DNA of 64,000 bases, from contig NZ_MIJE01000001.1 in NCBI RefSeq assembly GCF_001730225.1, positions 1 to 64,000 of the forward strand, written 5' to 3'. Shown in pieces: positions 53,206 through 62,201 of the stretch (its first letter is position 1; the number at the start of each line of letters is the position of its first letter). Origin of the DNA: Desulfuribacillus alkaliarsenatis (GTDB taxonomy: Bacteria > Bacillota > Bacilli > Desulfuribacillales > Desulfuribacillaceae). Position numbers and translations under genes: made by a program. Below the pieces are notes generated by a model, which was not told the DNA's origin, ran no database searches, and worked only from the letters and a program-made list of their open reading frames with translations.

Positions 53206-54295
53206 TGAAGAAATGCGTAAAACATTAGCAAAAGAAAGTGAAATTCCAGAGGCAGTTAGAAACTCACTTGATGTTACCTATAATCATATAAAAAGCCAAA
53301 GCAAGAGCAAGTGGAGAAGTAGATTTATTAAAAAAACGATAGTGGCAGCTAGTTGTCTGCTTGCTGTAGGTTTGGTGGCAACTAATAGCTCGGTCGTTGC
53401 AGGAGTGAAGACTTTTTTTAATGACAAAGGGATTGTGAAAGTATTTGAGGAAGGTTTATTTCAAACAAATAATGAAACGATAAATAATGAGGACATTGGA
53501 ATCACGCTTGATAGTTATTATTATGATAGTAACAAAATAGCATTGAATTTGCTTGTCCAGTTTGATGATGAAAAAATACTAGATTCAATAAAGATCGTTA
53601 ATTTAGACTTTAGGATAAGGAATGGAGATGGAGAGTATTTAGCTGAGATGATTCCAGATACAAAGCCTTTGAAAGGTGAATTACCACATGTTATTAATAG
53701 TGGAAGTATAATTGAATCAATAAATCCAGAGCAAGGCAAGGTGAATATTTATATTATACTCGAATCGTTAATGGGCGAAATTCCTCCACTAAATAATGCA
53801 GAAATTGATATAGAAACCGTAAAATTGTTCAATGATAGAGGAGAATTAAGAAGCATTGATGGAAGTTGGTTATTTGCTATAGAAGGCATAGAAGGTAATA
53901 AAGATATAGAAGATCAAAGGTATATGGAGGCATTATCATACGAATATATCGAAAAAAATAGCTCTTCAGATATCGAGTTATTAAGTGCTACTGCAACTCC
54001 CAGTTCGTTTAATATTCGCTTTGCCCTCGATACAATATTAGGAGATTATGATATGTTTGAAATGAAGTTAACTAATGATAAAGGAGAGACTATTGAAGGT
54101 CGTCAAGGTTTCTTTATAGAAGAAAAAGATGGAAGAACGATAATTTCGACGAACTTTGTTGTTAGTTCTTATGAGAATGCAAATGCGTACACTTTACAAA
54201 TAATGAACATCGGTAGTAGACAGCAAAATCGTAGCTTTAAATATGTATTAGAAAATCAAAAGATAGAATTAGTAAGAAATAATTATCAGCCATAA
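53189..54295 (+). CDS. DUF4179-domain anti-sigma factor
   Basis: 368 aa. A short cytoplasmic N-terminus (1-48), one membrane segment (IVAASCLLAVGLVATNSSVVAG) and a DUF4179 outer domain just after it (FFNDKGIVKVFEEGLFQ, ITLDSYYYDSNKIALNLLV), then a C-terminal beta-rich region. Such proteins restrain the ECF factor encoded with them. It overlaps the sigma gene and has its own GAGGAGGT ribosome site. Confidence 0.88.
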   Translation: MSSRFDEEMRKTLAKESEIPEAVRNSLDVTYNHIKSQSKSKWRSRFIKKTIVAASCLLAVGLVATNSSVVAGVKTFFNDKGIVKVFEEGLFQTNNETINNEDIGITLDSYYYDSNKIALNLLVQFDDEKILDSIKIVNLDFRIRNGDGEYLAEMIPDTKPLKGELPHVINSGSIIESINPEQGKVNIYIILESLMGEIPPLNNAEIDIETVKLFNDRGELRSIDGSWLFAIEGIEGNKDIEDQRYMEALSYEYIEKNSSSDIELLSATATPSSFNIRFALDTILGDYDMFEMKLTNDKGETIEGRQGFFIEEKDGRTIISTNFVVSSYENANAYTLQIMNIGSRQQNRSFKYVLENQKIELVRNNYQP

Positions 54296-54313
54296 AGATT
54301 AATAATGAAGAAA

Positions 54314-54347
54314 AACACGATTCTCGTTAAGAGGGCCGTGTTTTTTG
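54314..54347 (+). terminator. Rho-independent terminator
   Basis: AACACGATTCTC (54314-54325) pairs imperfectly with GAGGGCCGTGTT (54331-54342), with T-run after. It faces the convergent methyltransferase gene. Confidence 0.75.
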
Positions 54348-54357
54348 AATCACTCAT

Positions 54358-54963
54358 TTATTTTTTACATACTGCGACCATTAAATAATATTTTTTTTCT
54401 GGTTTAGGAATTTCAATGATATTGTCTATTTGGTGATACATAGTTATCTGCTCAAAAGGCGACAATACTTCTAAAAACTCTGCCTCAGTATATTGATAAA
54501 CGTGGTGCGGCGCAGAGCAAGGTTCATTTTTTCCGCGACCAAATGGTGTTGATATAATCAGCTTGCCGCCTGGGTTTAACAGATTATATAAATTCTTAAC
54601 AAAAATCTCATCTCCGTAGAAGTGTTCAATCGTCTCAAAGCTTATGATCGTATCAAAGGTACCGTAAGTTTTATGTAGATTTTCATTCAAAGCGTCATCA
54701 ACATAGTACTCAGCCTCAGGGTAATTATAATGAGTTTTCGCATACTCTATTGCTACCTCAGAAATATCAATCCCAACAAACTGACTAATAGCTGGATTAT
54801 CATCAAAAACAATCTCCGTTCCATAGCCAACGCCACAGGCAATATCTAAAACACGACCTTGAGCGAACTTGCGGGCAAACTCATATCTTGCTATATGCTC
54901 AATTAATATGCCACTTTTTGGGTTCATTAATTTGGGTATAACCCGTTCTTCTGTAAGTTCCAT
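54358..54963 (-). CDS. Class I SAM-dependent methyltransferase
   Basis: 201 aa. Motif I VLDIACGVGYGTEIV near residue 39, acidic VGIDISEVAIEYA, motif IV FDTIISFETIEHF and PGGKLIISTPFG. Cytoplasmic small-molecule type; substrate unknown. Single gene. Confidence 0.9.
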   Translation of the reverse strand: MELTEERVIPKLMNPKSGILIEHIARYEFARKFAQGRVLDIACGVGYGTEIVFDDNPAISQFVGIDISEVAIEYAKTHYNYPEAEYYVDDALNENLHKTYGTFDTIISFETIEHFYGDEIFVKNLYNLLNPGGKLIISTPFGRGKNEPCSAPHHVYQYTEAEFLEVLSPFEQITMYHQIDNIIEIPKPEKKYYLMVAVCKK

Positions 54964-55184
54964 CCTGAAATCCCTTTCCCTGACTAAGTTGTTGATTCAC
55001 ATCCTCTTGATATTATACTGGAAAACTAGACATTGAACAAATGTTGTGAGCGTTATCAGGTACATTAGTTTACATAACTTTATAATTAATTTATTGAATC
55101 TGCACAGAAATCACACATTCTTTCGTTATTATGTAAACCAGTCGTAGTAAGACTTTAATAAAAACTTAAAATGGAAGGTGAATT

Positions 55185-56657
55185 ATGAATAAAAAGCAAA
55201 AGCTCACAGCTTTGGTAATGTCAACATGTTTAGTATTTGCTAGTATCTTCGTTTCACCAATAAGTACTAAAGAAGCAGAAGCTGTTAGTATCACAAGACA
55301 GCAGGCAGTTGAAAAATACCATAACAATCTTGCAACTTATAACAATCATGAAGTTCCAATCATTAGGGCGTTTGAACAGCAATATGATGGTAGTTTAGCC
55401 CATCAGGTTGTCGCTCGTGCAATCTGGTATATGGAACATGGCTACATGGTTTATAATTTTGCAGGAGGTTATCCAACTAATGGTTTAATTGACTGCTCTA
55501 ATTTCACACAGTTGGTTTATCGTGATTTTGGAATTAATATGACTTCAAGATCACGAGATTACGACAAGGTTGGAACTAGAGTTCCTGGCGTATCATCAGT
55601 TAGAGTTGGGACAAGTATATCTGGACAGGCTTTATACGGTATTCAAGGTATTGAAAATCTTCGTCCTGGGGATATTATGACGTACTGGGGAGGTCCAGAA
55701 AATAACAAGCACATTTCTAGTGTAGGAATTTACATGGGGGTAATTGATGGTAAACCAGCCGTGTTAAAAACAATGCAAAACAGGCCTACAGCATTAGGGA
55801 TTGTTACTAATTTCTCTTACTGGTATGGATCGAACTTCTTTGAGGCGCGCCGTGTTCTGCCTAACGACGCTTGGAACCCTGCAGCAGCTCATAGGTATAC
55901 TGATACAGGACCTGTAATTCCAACAAATTACTACTTGCCGCCTCAAATGCCAATAGTTATGCCAAATAATCAAGTTTTAAATGGAAATCAGCAAGAGTCT
56001 TCGAATTCAGGTAATGACAACGAAAGCAGTCCGTCGATAATTGGGCAGGTTAGTGTAACTGGAAATTCAGTTAACGTTCGTTCAGGACCAGGGACAAATC
56101 ACTCCGTAATTAGTGTTGTCAGAAATGGTGATGTCCTAGATGTTATTGGACAATCGGGAAGCTGGCTAAATGTTCGTATTGCAAATGGAAATGGTTTTAT
56201 CGCTGATTGGTTAGTAAGTTCGGTATCTGTAACTTCAGAAACGTTAAAGAGTAGAGTTACTGGAAATATTGTAAATGTTAGAGCAGCAGCATCAACTAAT
56301 AGTTCAATCCTAGGTGTTGTCCGTAATGGGGATGAAGTAGTTGTAAAACGTCAATTAAGTGGATGGTATGAAATAGATTGGAATGGCCAATCTGCATACG
56401 TAGCTGACTTTTTACTATCAACCCCAGTAGCTAGTACAGGGAATTCAGCACCATCAGATCCAGGAACAGCAGTACAAACGGCTACTGTTACTGGTGGGGT
56501 AGTTAATATAAGAAGCGGCCCAAGCACGAACCATAGTATCGTAGGAGTTGCCCGTAGTGGAAATACTGTTGAGGTACTAGATACAGACAATGATTGGGTG
56601 CAAGTTAAATCAGGTGCTACGACAGGCTATATTGCAAGCTGGTTACTCTCACAATAG
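55185..56657 (+). CDS. Secreted NlpC/P60-type wall hydrolase with three SH3b domains
   Basis: 490 aa. A signal peptide (to about residue 34) is followed by a papain-like domain (about 60-230) with catalytic Cys in LIDCSNFTQLVYRDFG and His in NKHISSVGIYMG, preceded by LRPGDIM. After a Pro/Asn linker come three bacterial SH3 repeats, each beginning NVRSGPGTNHS, NVRAAASTNSS or NIRSGPSTNHS and ending in a YIASW-type strand. SH3b repeats bind peptidoglycan, and the catalytic domain cuts stem peptides. Single gene. Confidence 0.92.
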   Translation: MNKKQKLTALVMSTCLVFASIFVSPISTKEAEAVSITRQQAVEKYHNNLATYNNHEVPIIRAFEQQYDGSLAHQVVARAIWYMEHGYMVYNFAGGYPTNGLIDCSNFTQLVYRDFGINMTSRSRDYDKVGTRVPGVSSVRVGTSISGQALYGIQGIENLRPGDIMTYWGGPENNKHISSVGIYMGVIDGKPAVLKTMQNRPTALGIVTNFSYWYGSNFFEARRVLPNDAWNPAAAHRYTDTGPVIPTNYYLPPQMPIVMPNNQVLNGNQQESSNSGNDNESSPSIIGQVSVTGNSVNVRSGPGTNHSVISVVRNGDVLDVIGQSGSWLNVRIANGNGFIADWLVSSVSVTSETLKSRVTGNIVNVRAAASTNSSILGVVRNGDEVVVKRQLSGWYEIDWNGQSAYVADFLLSTPVASTGNSAPSDPGTAVQTATVTGGVVNIRSGPSTNHSIVGVARSGNTVEVLDTDNDWVQVKSGATTGYIASWLLSQ

Positions 56658-56683
56658 TATTATGTAAATATGATTACACACTA

Positions 56684-56722
56684 AAGTCTAACCCTCATGT
56701 AACACACACGAGGGTTAGACTT
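56684..56722 (+). terminator. Terminator-like hairpin
   Basis: AAGTCTAACCCTC (56684-56696) pairs perfectly with GAGGGTTAGACTT (56710-56722). The T-run is weak. The rest of the gap to 56,911 holds nothing recognised. Confidence 0.65.
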
Positions 56723-56911
56723 GCTTTAGGTTTATGGATACATAAATTAAGGCGGGGCGAATGCCTAGTTTTCTTTATAATTATTTTATACATTCACCAC
56801 ACCATCTACATACTTTTCAGGGATAATTAACTTGTGCCTTACTACCGTTGGTGAAGTAGGGCACTCAGTTTGTTTTAACATTAGAATGTATTCAGTGGAA
56901 GGGGAGCAAGA

Positions 56912-57416
56912 ATGGAGCCTTTAATAAGTATAGGTCCTTTAAATATTCATTTGTTTGGAGTAATGATTGGAATTGGGTTTTTAGTGGGTTTGTTTGTTTT
57001 TATACAGGAGGCAAAACGAAATTTCCGATTTGGAAAACACTGGATATAGCGGCACCTGCAGTAATATTAGCACAAGGTATAAGTAGAATTGGATGCGATG
57101 TATTTGGTGCACCAGTTTCTAGTGGAATCCCTTGGGCAATAGAATCTTCTTACACTACTTAATCGGATTCTTAGCTATCAGAGGTGTTGTAGAATTTTCA
57201 AGAATTAATCCGATGGTTTTTGGGCCATTTAGTGTTAGTCACATGATGAGTTTGGCAGGGATTGTTTTTGCACTATATCTGATGAACTACCTAAAGAAAA
57301 ATAACCCTACTAGAGAAGTTAGTCATGTTGAAAAAAGAGACATCGTTAATATTTCGATAGTTGTAACAACTCTAATGGTTGTATCGTTGGTAGTATACTA
57401 TTTTGTTCAAGGATAG
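56912..57416 (+). pseudogene. Broken prolipoprotein diacylglyceryl transferase (lgt-like)
   Basis: Three reading frames carry successive pieces of Lgt. From ATG 56912: MEPLISIGPLNIHLFGVMIG and GIGFLVGLFVFIQEAKR, stopping at 57047. In the second frame: FPIWKTLDIAAPAVILAQG then ISRIGCDVFG (Lgt GRIGN-type region). In the third: GFLAIRGVVEFSRI and SHMMSLAGIVFALYL (C-terminal helix region). The middle part with the catalytic His-Gly-Gly segment is deleted. A good ribosome site (GGGGAG) remains at the start. The genome encodes many lipoproteins, so an intact lgt must exist elsewhere. Confidence 0.8.
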
Positions 57417-57473
57417 CTTCAATACTAACTTAGAGTTTTAAAATCGAAAGTATTTATTGAGAGGGGCTTGAAA

Positions 57474-58085
57474 ATGGATGCAACTTTTATTTCAGACTAC
57501 TTCTATATTAGTTATAGTGCTATTTTTCTATCGTTCTATATTGCACTACTTGGAGTTCCAATCCCTAATGAGGTATTGATAATGACAGGAGGGTTTTTAG
57601 CAGCAATAACAGATATGAATCCATATTATGTATTTTTTCTAATATATTTAGCTTTAACAGTTAATGCTACAGTGCTATATATGATAGGTCGAGTATTTGG
57701 TAAGGTGCTGATAGAGAAAAGAATTAACAATTTAAGATTTAAAAGCTATATCACTAAAGCTCAGAAGTTTTCAGAAAAGTATGGTTCATATTCAGCTTCT
57801 CTTTGCTATTTTGTCCCAATAGTACGTCACGCGGTACCTTTTCTATTAGGAGCGAATCGTTATCCGTATCCAATTTTTGCACTGTATTCTTACACAACAG
57901 CATTATTATGGGGATTAAGTTTGTTTTTAGTTGGGAAATTTTTAAGTCCTTATATTCAACTGGTTGGACAAGCACTTAATGTTGTTGGTATTGCATTGGG
58001 TTTAATTATACTAGCGGCAAGTGCTTTGATAATTTATATTCGTAAGCAGAAAATAAAGCAGGCAGAATTAAGTTATAGTGACTAG
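57474..58085 (+). CDS. DedA family membrane protein
   Basis: 203 aa from ATG 57474 (GAGGGG seven bases upstream; TTG 57468 is less likely). The SNARE-associated/DedA region has GVPIPNEVLIMTGGFLA, YMIGRVFGKVLIEKR, and CYFVPIVRHAVPFLLGANR with a conserved FxRxxxPFxxG-type segment. Five or so membrane segments. DedA proteins help flip undecaprenyl phosphate or phospholipids across the membrane. Single gene. Confidence 0.88.
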   Translation: MDATFISDYFYISYSAIFLSFYIALLGVPIPNEVLIMTGGFLAAITDMNPYYVFFLIYLALTVNATVLYMIGRVFGKVLIEKRINNLRFKSYITKAQKFSEKYGSYSASLCYFVPIVRHAVPFLLGANRYPYPIFALYSYTTALLWGLSLFLVGKFLSPYIQLVGQALNVVGIALGLIILAASALIIYIRKQKIKQAELSYSD

Positions 58086-58116
58086 ATGTTATTATTAAGT
58101 CATTTAAGTATATAAG

Positions 58117-58530
58117 ATGCTACGATTTAATTATTGTAAATCGTGTCATCTTATTTTTTATGAAACTTGCAAAACAAATAATCTTAGGGACATATGTACT
58201 TGTTTACACGTAACGGCGATTTACTATAGTATTATGTATGGAAATGAGAAGATTTCTAGTAGCACGATTCGCAAATTACTGAAACAGGGAGAAGTAAGAG
58301 AAACTGAAAAATTGATTGGACGTTCGTATCAATTTACGGGAACTTATACAAGAATTTGATTACGGATGTAGTAAATATTCGATAAAAAAGCTTGTTTTGT
58401 CAGAGCGTTATTTGCTGCCTAGTAACGACAAGTTTCAATCTATCGACAATTATTTGAACAAAACGGTACAAATTAAATTGATTGAGAGGCTGCAATCGCA
58501 ACCACATTTACAATTAACGAGGAGCAAGAT
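58117..58530 (+). pseudogene. RibF-like FAD synthetase remnant
   Basis: In the first frame, MYGNEKISSSTIRKLLKQG and RETEKLIGRSYQFTG match the ISSTxIRxLLxxGxVxxAxxLLGRPYxxxG region of RibF (FMN adenylyltransferase/riboflavin kinase). The frame stops at 58358 and the continuation is in the next frame (YGCSKYSIKKLVLSERYLLP, then TVQIKLIERLQS), like the end of a FAD synthetase-like domain. The N-terminal GxFDGVHxGH nucleotide-binding part is missing. It lies just before ApbE, which uses FAD, so a functional link once existed or exists with a distant partner. Confidence 0.55.
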
Positions 58531-58532
58531 TT

Positions 58533-59615
58533 ATGATACTAGCAAAAAGGTTTTTCATTGTACTACTGCTATTGACTCTTGTGCTGACAGGATGTAGTAA
58601 AGAATCTCAACAAGTAGAATATCAAAGATATGCAACTAATTTTCTTGATACCTTTGATACGGTAGTTCAGGTTATTGGATTTACAGAATCGGAAGCAGAG
58701 TTCTATGAATATGTGGATGAGATTGAAAGCCGTTTTTGGGATTTCCATAAGCTTTTCGACAAATATAATACCTATACAGGTATAAATAATGTGAAAACAA
58801 TAAATGATAACGCCGGGATTCAACCTGTTGAGGTAGAACAAGAAATCATTGATTTAATACTATTTGCTAAGGAATGGTACGGACGTACCTATGGAAAAAT
58901 GAACATAGCCGCTGGCAGCTTAATTAAAGTTTGGGATGATGTTATGGAGCATGCGCTGTATGTTGACTATGATTCTGCGTATTTGCCACCGCAGGCAGAT
59001 TTAGAAATAGCATCAGAGCATATCGATATTAATAATATTATTGTTGATGAACAGGCAATGACCGTATATTTAGCTGATAGCAATATGAGTCTTGACTTCG
59101 GAGCGATTGCCAAAGGCTATGCAGCAGAAATAGTTGGTAGAGAAATGATTGAGAAAGGTTTTATATCAGGGGCGATTATATCAGGAGGTAACTGGAAGAT
59201 ACTAGGTGAGCCTTTGGCGAGTGACAGAGATTATTGGATAGCTGCAATTCAAAACCCTGATGTACCTTACGCCCTAGATGAATCGGGGATTCTAGAAAGG
59301 GTGCAATTAACGGACCAGTCAATAGATACAAGTGGTGATTATCAAAGATATGTTATGGTAGAAGATATAAGAGTACATCATATTATCGACCCAGACACAT
59401 TAATGCCTGGAAATTACCATCGTGGTGTTACTGTACTGGCAGAAAACTCTGGTATAGCAGATTATTTATCTACAGAGCTATTTTTACTACCGTACGATAA
59501 GGGACGGGATTTGGTTGACAGTTTAACTGAAATAGAAGCACTATGGGTACTAGATGACGGCACGGTAGTAATGACAGAGGGCATGCAATCACATGTTAGA
59601 AGTAACAATCAGTGA
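58533..59615 (+). CDS. ApbE-family FMN transferase lipoprotein (FmnB-like)
   Basis: 360 aa. The lipobox LTGC (Cys near 21) anchors it outside the membrane. ApbE motifs: FDTVVQVIGF, MNIAAGSLIKVWDD, LDFGAIAKGYAAE (FAD/Mg site), ISGGNWKILGEP, TSGDYQRYV and HHIIDPDTLMPG. It transfers FMN from FAD to Thr in the DxxTGAT motif of target proteins. Exactly such targets occur repeatedly in the lipoprotein at 62956. In the Listeria EET locus the same role is played by FmnB. GAGGAG precedes ATG 58533. Confidence 0.92.
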   Translation: MILAKRFFIVLLLLTLVLTGCSKESQQVEYQRYATNFLDTFDTVVQVIGFTESEAEFYEYVDEIESRFWDFHKLFDKYNTYTGINNVKTINDNAGIQPVEVEQEIIDLILFAKEWYGRTYGKMNIAAGSLIKVWDDVMEHALYVDYDSAYLPPQADLEIASEHIDINNIIVDEQAMTVYLADSNMSLDFGAIAKGYAAEIVGREMIEKGFISGAIISGGNWKILGEPLASDRDYWIAAIQNPDVPYALDESGILERVQLTDQSIDTSGDYQRYVMVEDIRVHHIIDPDTLMPGNYHRGVTVLAENSGIADYLSTELFLLPYDKGRDLVDSLTEIEALWVLDDGTVVMTEGMQSHVRSNNQ

Positions 59616-59658
59616 ATAACAATAAATAAATAACGACAGCATGAGGGGAGGAATTTTC

Positions 59659-60027
59659 GTGAAAAAAATTGCAAAGCTAAAGCGTGGAGATTTTATCATG
59701 CTTTTATTTGCTGGAATCGTTGCAGGTGCACTGTTTGTCTGGACTTGGTCTACAGATTGGGTTAGAAGAAGTGCAGCCGATAATCGTTTGATGGCAAAGA
59801 TTGAACGCGATGGGAAAAAAGTAGCGGAAATCGACCTTAATGAAATCACAGAGACACAATATATTGAATTTGATGAAGGAATCAAAGTTACAATTGAAGC
59901 AGAGCCAGGGAGAATCCGGTTTTTACACTCCGATTGTCCTGACCAAATTTGCGTTATGACTGGCTGGTTAACGAGGGAGGGTCATATTGCAGTATGTCTA
60001 CCTTCGAAGACGGTCGTGTCTATATGA
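59659..60027 (+). CDS. NusG domain II protein (EetA-like)
   Basis: 122 aa from GTG 59659 with AGGGGAGG upstream. One N-terminal membrane segment (about 10-28) is followed by a NusG-II-like beta domain (IDLNEITETQYIEFDEGIKVTIEAE in parts) with the conserved LHSDCPDQICVMTGWL and ICLP-like AVCLPSK; two to three Cys sit in this motif. The NusG-II plus Gx protein pair corresponds to EetA/EetB of Gram-positive EET loci. It overlaps the next gene by ATGA. Confidence 0.85.
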   Translation: MKKIAKLKRGDFIMLLFAGIVAGALFVWTWSTDWVRRSAADNRLMAKIERDGKKVAEIDLNEITETQYIEFDEGIKVTIEAEPGRIRFLHSDCPDQICVMTGWLTREGHIAVCLPSKTVVSI

Positions 60028-60539
60028 GCAAGTATAAGCGTTACGGGCTCATAATTATATTAGTAACGAATGCGATATTAATATCATTTCTGGAATTGTT
60101 CATACCTGTTCCAGTTCCTGTACCTGGGGTAAAATTGGGCTTAGCAAACATAATTACTTTACTAGCAATTGTGTTCTTAAGCTTTAAGGATGTTATGCTC
60201 ATAGTTACAATGCGGAGCTTAGTAATCGCCGTCTTAACTAGAGGTGTAATGATGCTTGCGTTTAGCCTAACTGGTGGCATAATGAGTGCAATTGTAATGT
60301 CAATCTTGTATAAGAAATTCTCTAATTATTTTTCGATAAAGGGAATAAGTATCGCGGGTGCTATTGTTCATAATACAACGCAGATTGTCATTGCTTCATT
60401 GATATTAGGTCAAGTAGTAATACTTTATTATTTGCCGATATTATTAGTCTCGGCAGTTATTACAGGATTTATTACAGGTAGTATTGCGGAGATGGCAATC
60501 ACTGAGATTAAGAAAAAAGGGATTTTTAATCATGGATAG
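60024..60539 (+). CDS. Gx transporter family protein (EetB-like)
   Basis: 171 aa from ATG 60024, coupled to the preceding gene (ATGA); an upstream in-frame start at 59949 would overlap it heavily. The ECF substrate-component-like fold has about five membrane segments with PVPGVKLGLANIITLLAI, LVIAVLTRGVMMLAFSLTGG, AGAIVHNTTQIVIASLI. Often annotated as heptaprenyl diphosphate synthase component I. Matches EetB by context. Confidence 0.88.
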   Translation: MSKYKRYGLIIILVTNAILISFLELFIPVPVPVPGVKLGLANIITLLAIVFLSFKDVMLIVTMRSLVIAVLTRGVMMLAFSLTGGIMSAIVMSILYKKFSNYFSIKGISIAGAIVHNTTQIVIASLILGQVVILYYLPILLVSAVITGFITGSIAEMAITEIKKKGIFNHG

Positions 60540-60751
60540 TGGAATCAAGCTGTTTGTGGCTGCGAGGTATTAGTGAAATACTAGTTTCATTTATTGTAGA
60601 TTCATTCCAAAGACTTGGCAGAATTGAAGAGTATGTAAAGCAAATTGAAAATGAAGAATTGTTTTCATATAAATTGTCAGTTTCAAAGCTGGATGTAATT
60701 ATGGTGCTTAGTCTTGGTTTATTAATTACGGGATTATTCACGCTAAGCTAA
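60539..60751 (+). pseudogene. Possible C-terminal remnant of an EcfT-like protein
   Basis: 70 aa in frame from GTG 60539. LVSFIVDSFQRLGRIEEY then a gap, then KLSVSKLDVIMVLSLGLLITG, follows the order seen at the C-terminus of EcfT/CbiQ (SxxRAEExxxAMExRGY, short loop, xLxxxDxxxxxxxxL). The N-terminal membrane helices are missing and the start lacks a spaced ribosome site. A better-placed ATG at 60532 reads only 13 codons in another frame. EcfT is part of the flavin export step in Listeria EET, so the location is suggestive. Confidence 0.4.
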
Positions 60752-60773
60752 TATGCTCTAAAAGGGGAACGTC

Positions 60774-62201
60774 ATGGAACGGGAATACTTTTTTTTATAC
60801 TTAATTTACGGCTTGGTTTTCGTAGCTATGGGGATTTACGCCAGCTACAAAAAGGATAAAGATGTCAACCACATACCTTTAGTGAGATCATTAAAATACC
60901 TTGGGGCCTTTGGTGTGACCCATGGCTTATCTGAATGGGTTACAATGGTTGTGATTACTGGTCTTTATGACGAATACTACTTGTACATGTTTTATATAAA
61001 GCAAACACTGAAGGCAGTTTCCTTTGTATTTTTAATGTATTTTGGATTAAGTTTGCTCGTGCGAAAGGTAGAGACATATCTAAAGTATGTAAAACTGTTA
61101 CCGATAGTTATCTTTCTCGTATGGTGCGCAGGCATAATTTGGTTAGTAGTTAAAAATGGGGCATTCTACCATCTTGATAGCCCAGAGTTTAACGTAGTCT
61201 TGTTACGGTATTTTATGGGTTTACCTGGAGCAATGATTACAGCGTGGGCATTATATTTGCAAGCAGTTTCATTAGCAAAGAAAAAGCTTTTTTTAATACA
61301 AATAAAATACAAACGACTCGCTACAATCTTTTTTTGTTATGGGATTGTCGATGGCCTATTCGTTCGGAAAATGGATTTCTTTCCAGCTAGCGTAATCAAC
61401 AACACCCTATTTATTGAACTGTTTGGGTTTCCAATTCAGTTTCTAAAGATATTCATTGGTATCGCAATTAATTACCTACTAATTGATGTTATAAGTACCT
61501 TTGATTGGGAACAAAAAGAAAAGCTGAAAAAGCTTGAACAGCAAAGGATAGCAAACGAGGAACGAAAAAAGCTTGGTTTAGAAGTACATGATAGCATTAT
61601 TCAGAACATGTATGCAGCTACTTTGAAGATTCAATTCTTACTTAGTAATAAGGCAAGTAGTAAGATGGAAGATCAGGAAAAGGCAGAGATTTTGCATGAA
61701 GTTAAAGCTGATTTAGGCGATGCAATTAAGAAAACTAGGGAGTTCATATCACAAACGACATTTGAACAGGTCGAACTAAGGGAACTGAAAAGCAAGGTGC
61801 GCACACTAGTAGAAACTTATAATAATAACTCTGGTGTAGCGATTGCGGTAGCTCTTGAAGATGCTGACTCACTTGCTGAAGGGAACCTATCTACGAAATC
61901 CTCAACGAATATTTATTACATTATTCAAGAAGCTATTAATAATGCTGCTAAGCATTCAAAAGGCTCAATCATTAGAGTAGCTATGAAAGTATATAGTGAT
62001 AAGCTAGAGTTTAAAATAATAGACGATGGTGTGGGTCTTCAATTGGACCACATTAATCCCGTAATGCACCTCGGTATGAAATCGATGTATAAGCGAGCAG
62101 AGGATATCGGTGCAAAGCTAACTATTCAAGAACGTAATCCTGGAACAGAAGTTGAGATTATAATGCCGTGGGAGCGTGGGAATGATGAAAAATCCGATTA
62201 A
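60774..62201 (+). CDS. Sensor histidine kinase, NarX-like (HisKA_3)
   Basis: 475 aa. Seven or so N-terminal membrane segments (1-240), a short coiled coil, then HisKA_3 with ERKKLGLEVHDSIIQNMYA (phospho-His in HDS), and a GHKL ATPase with YIIQEAINNAAKHSKGS, DDGVGLQLDH and HLGMKSMYKRAEDIGAKL. Pairs with the NarL-type regulator that overlaps its 3' end. Located between eetB-like and pplA-like genes, so EET control is likely. Confidence 0.93.
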   Translation: MEREYFFLYLIYGLVFVAMGIYASYKKDKDVNHIPLVRSLKYLGAFGVTHGLSEWVTMVVITGLYDEYYLYMFYIKQTLKAVSFVFLMYFGLSLLVRKVETYLKYVKLLPIVIFLVWCAGIIWLVVKNGAFYHLDSPEFNVVLLRYFMGLPGAMITAWALYLQAVSLAKKKLFLIQIKYKRLATIFFCYGIVDGLFVRKMDFFPASVINNTLFIELFGFPIQFLKIFIGIAINYLLIDVISTFDWEQKEKLKKLEQQRIANEERKKLGLEVHDSIIQNMYAATLKIQFLLSNKASSKMEDQEKAEILHEVKADLGDAIKKTREFISQTTFEQVELRELKSKVRTLVETYNNNSGVAIAVALEDADSLAEGNLSTKSSTNIYYIIQEAINNAAKHSKGSIIRVAMKVYSDKLEFKIIDDGVGLQLDHINPVMHLGMKSMYKRAEDIGAKLTIQERNPGTEVEIIMPWERGNDEKSD

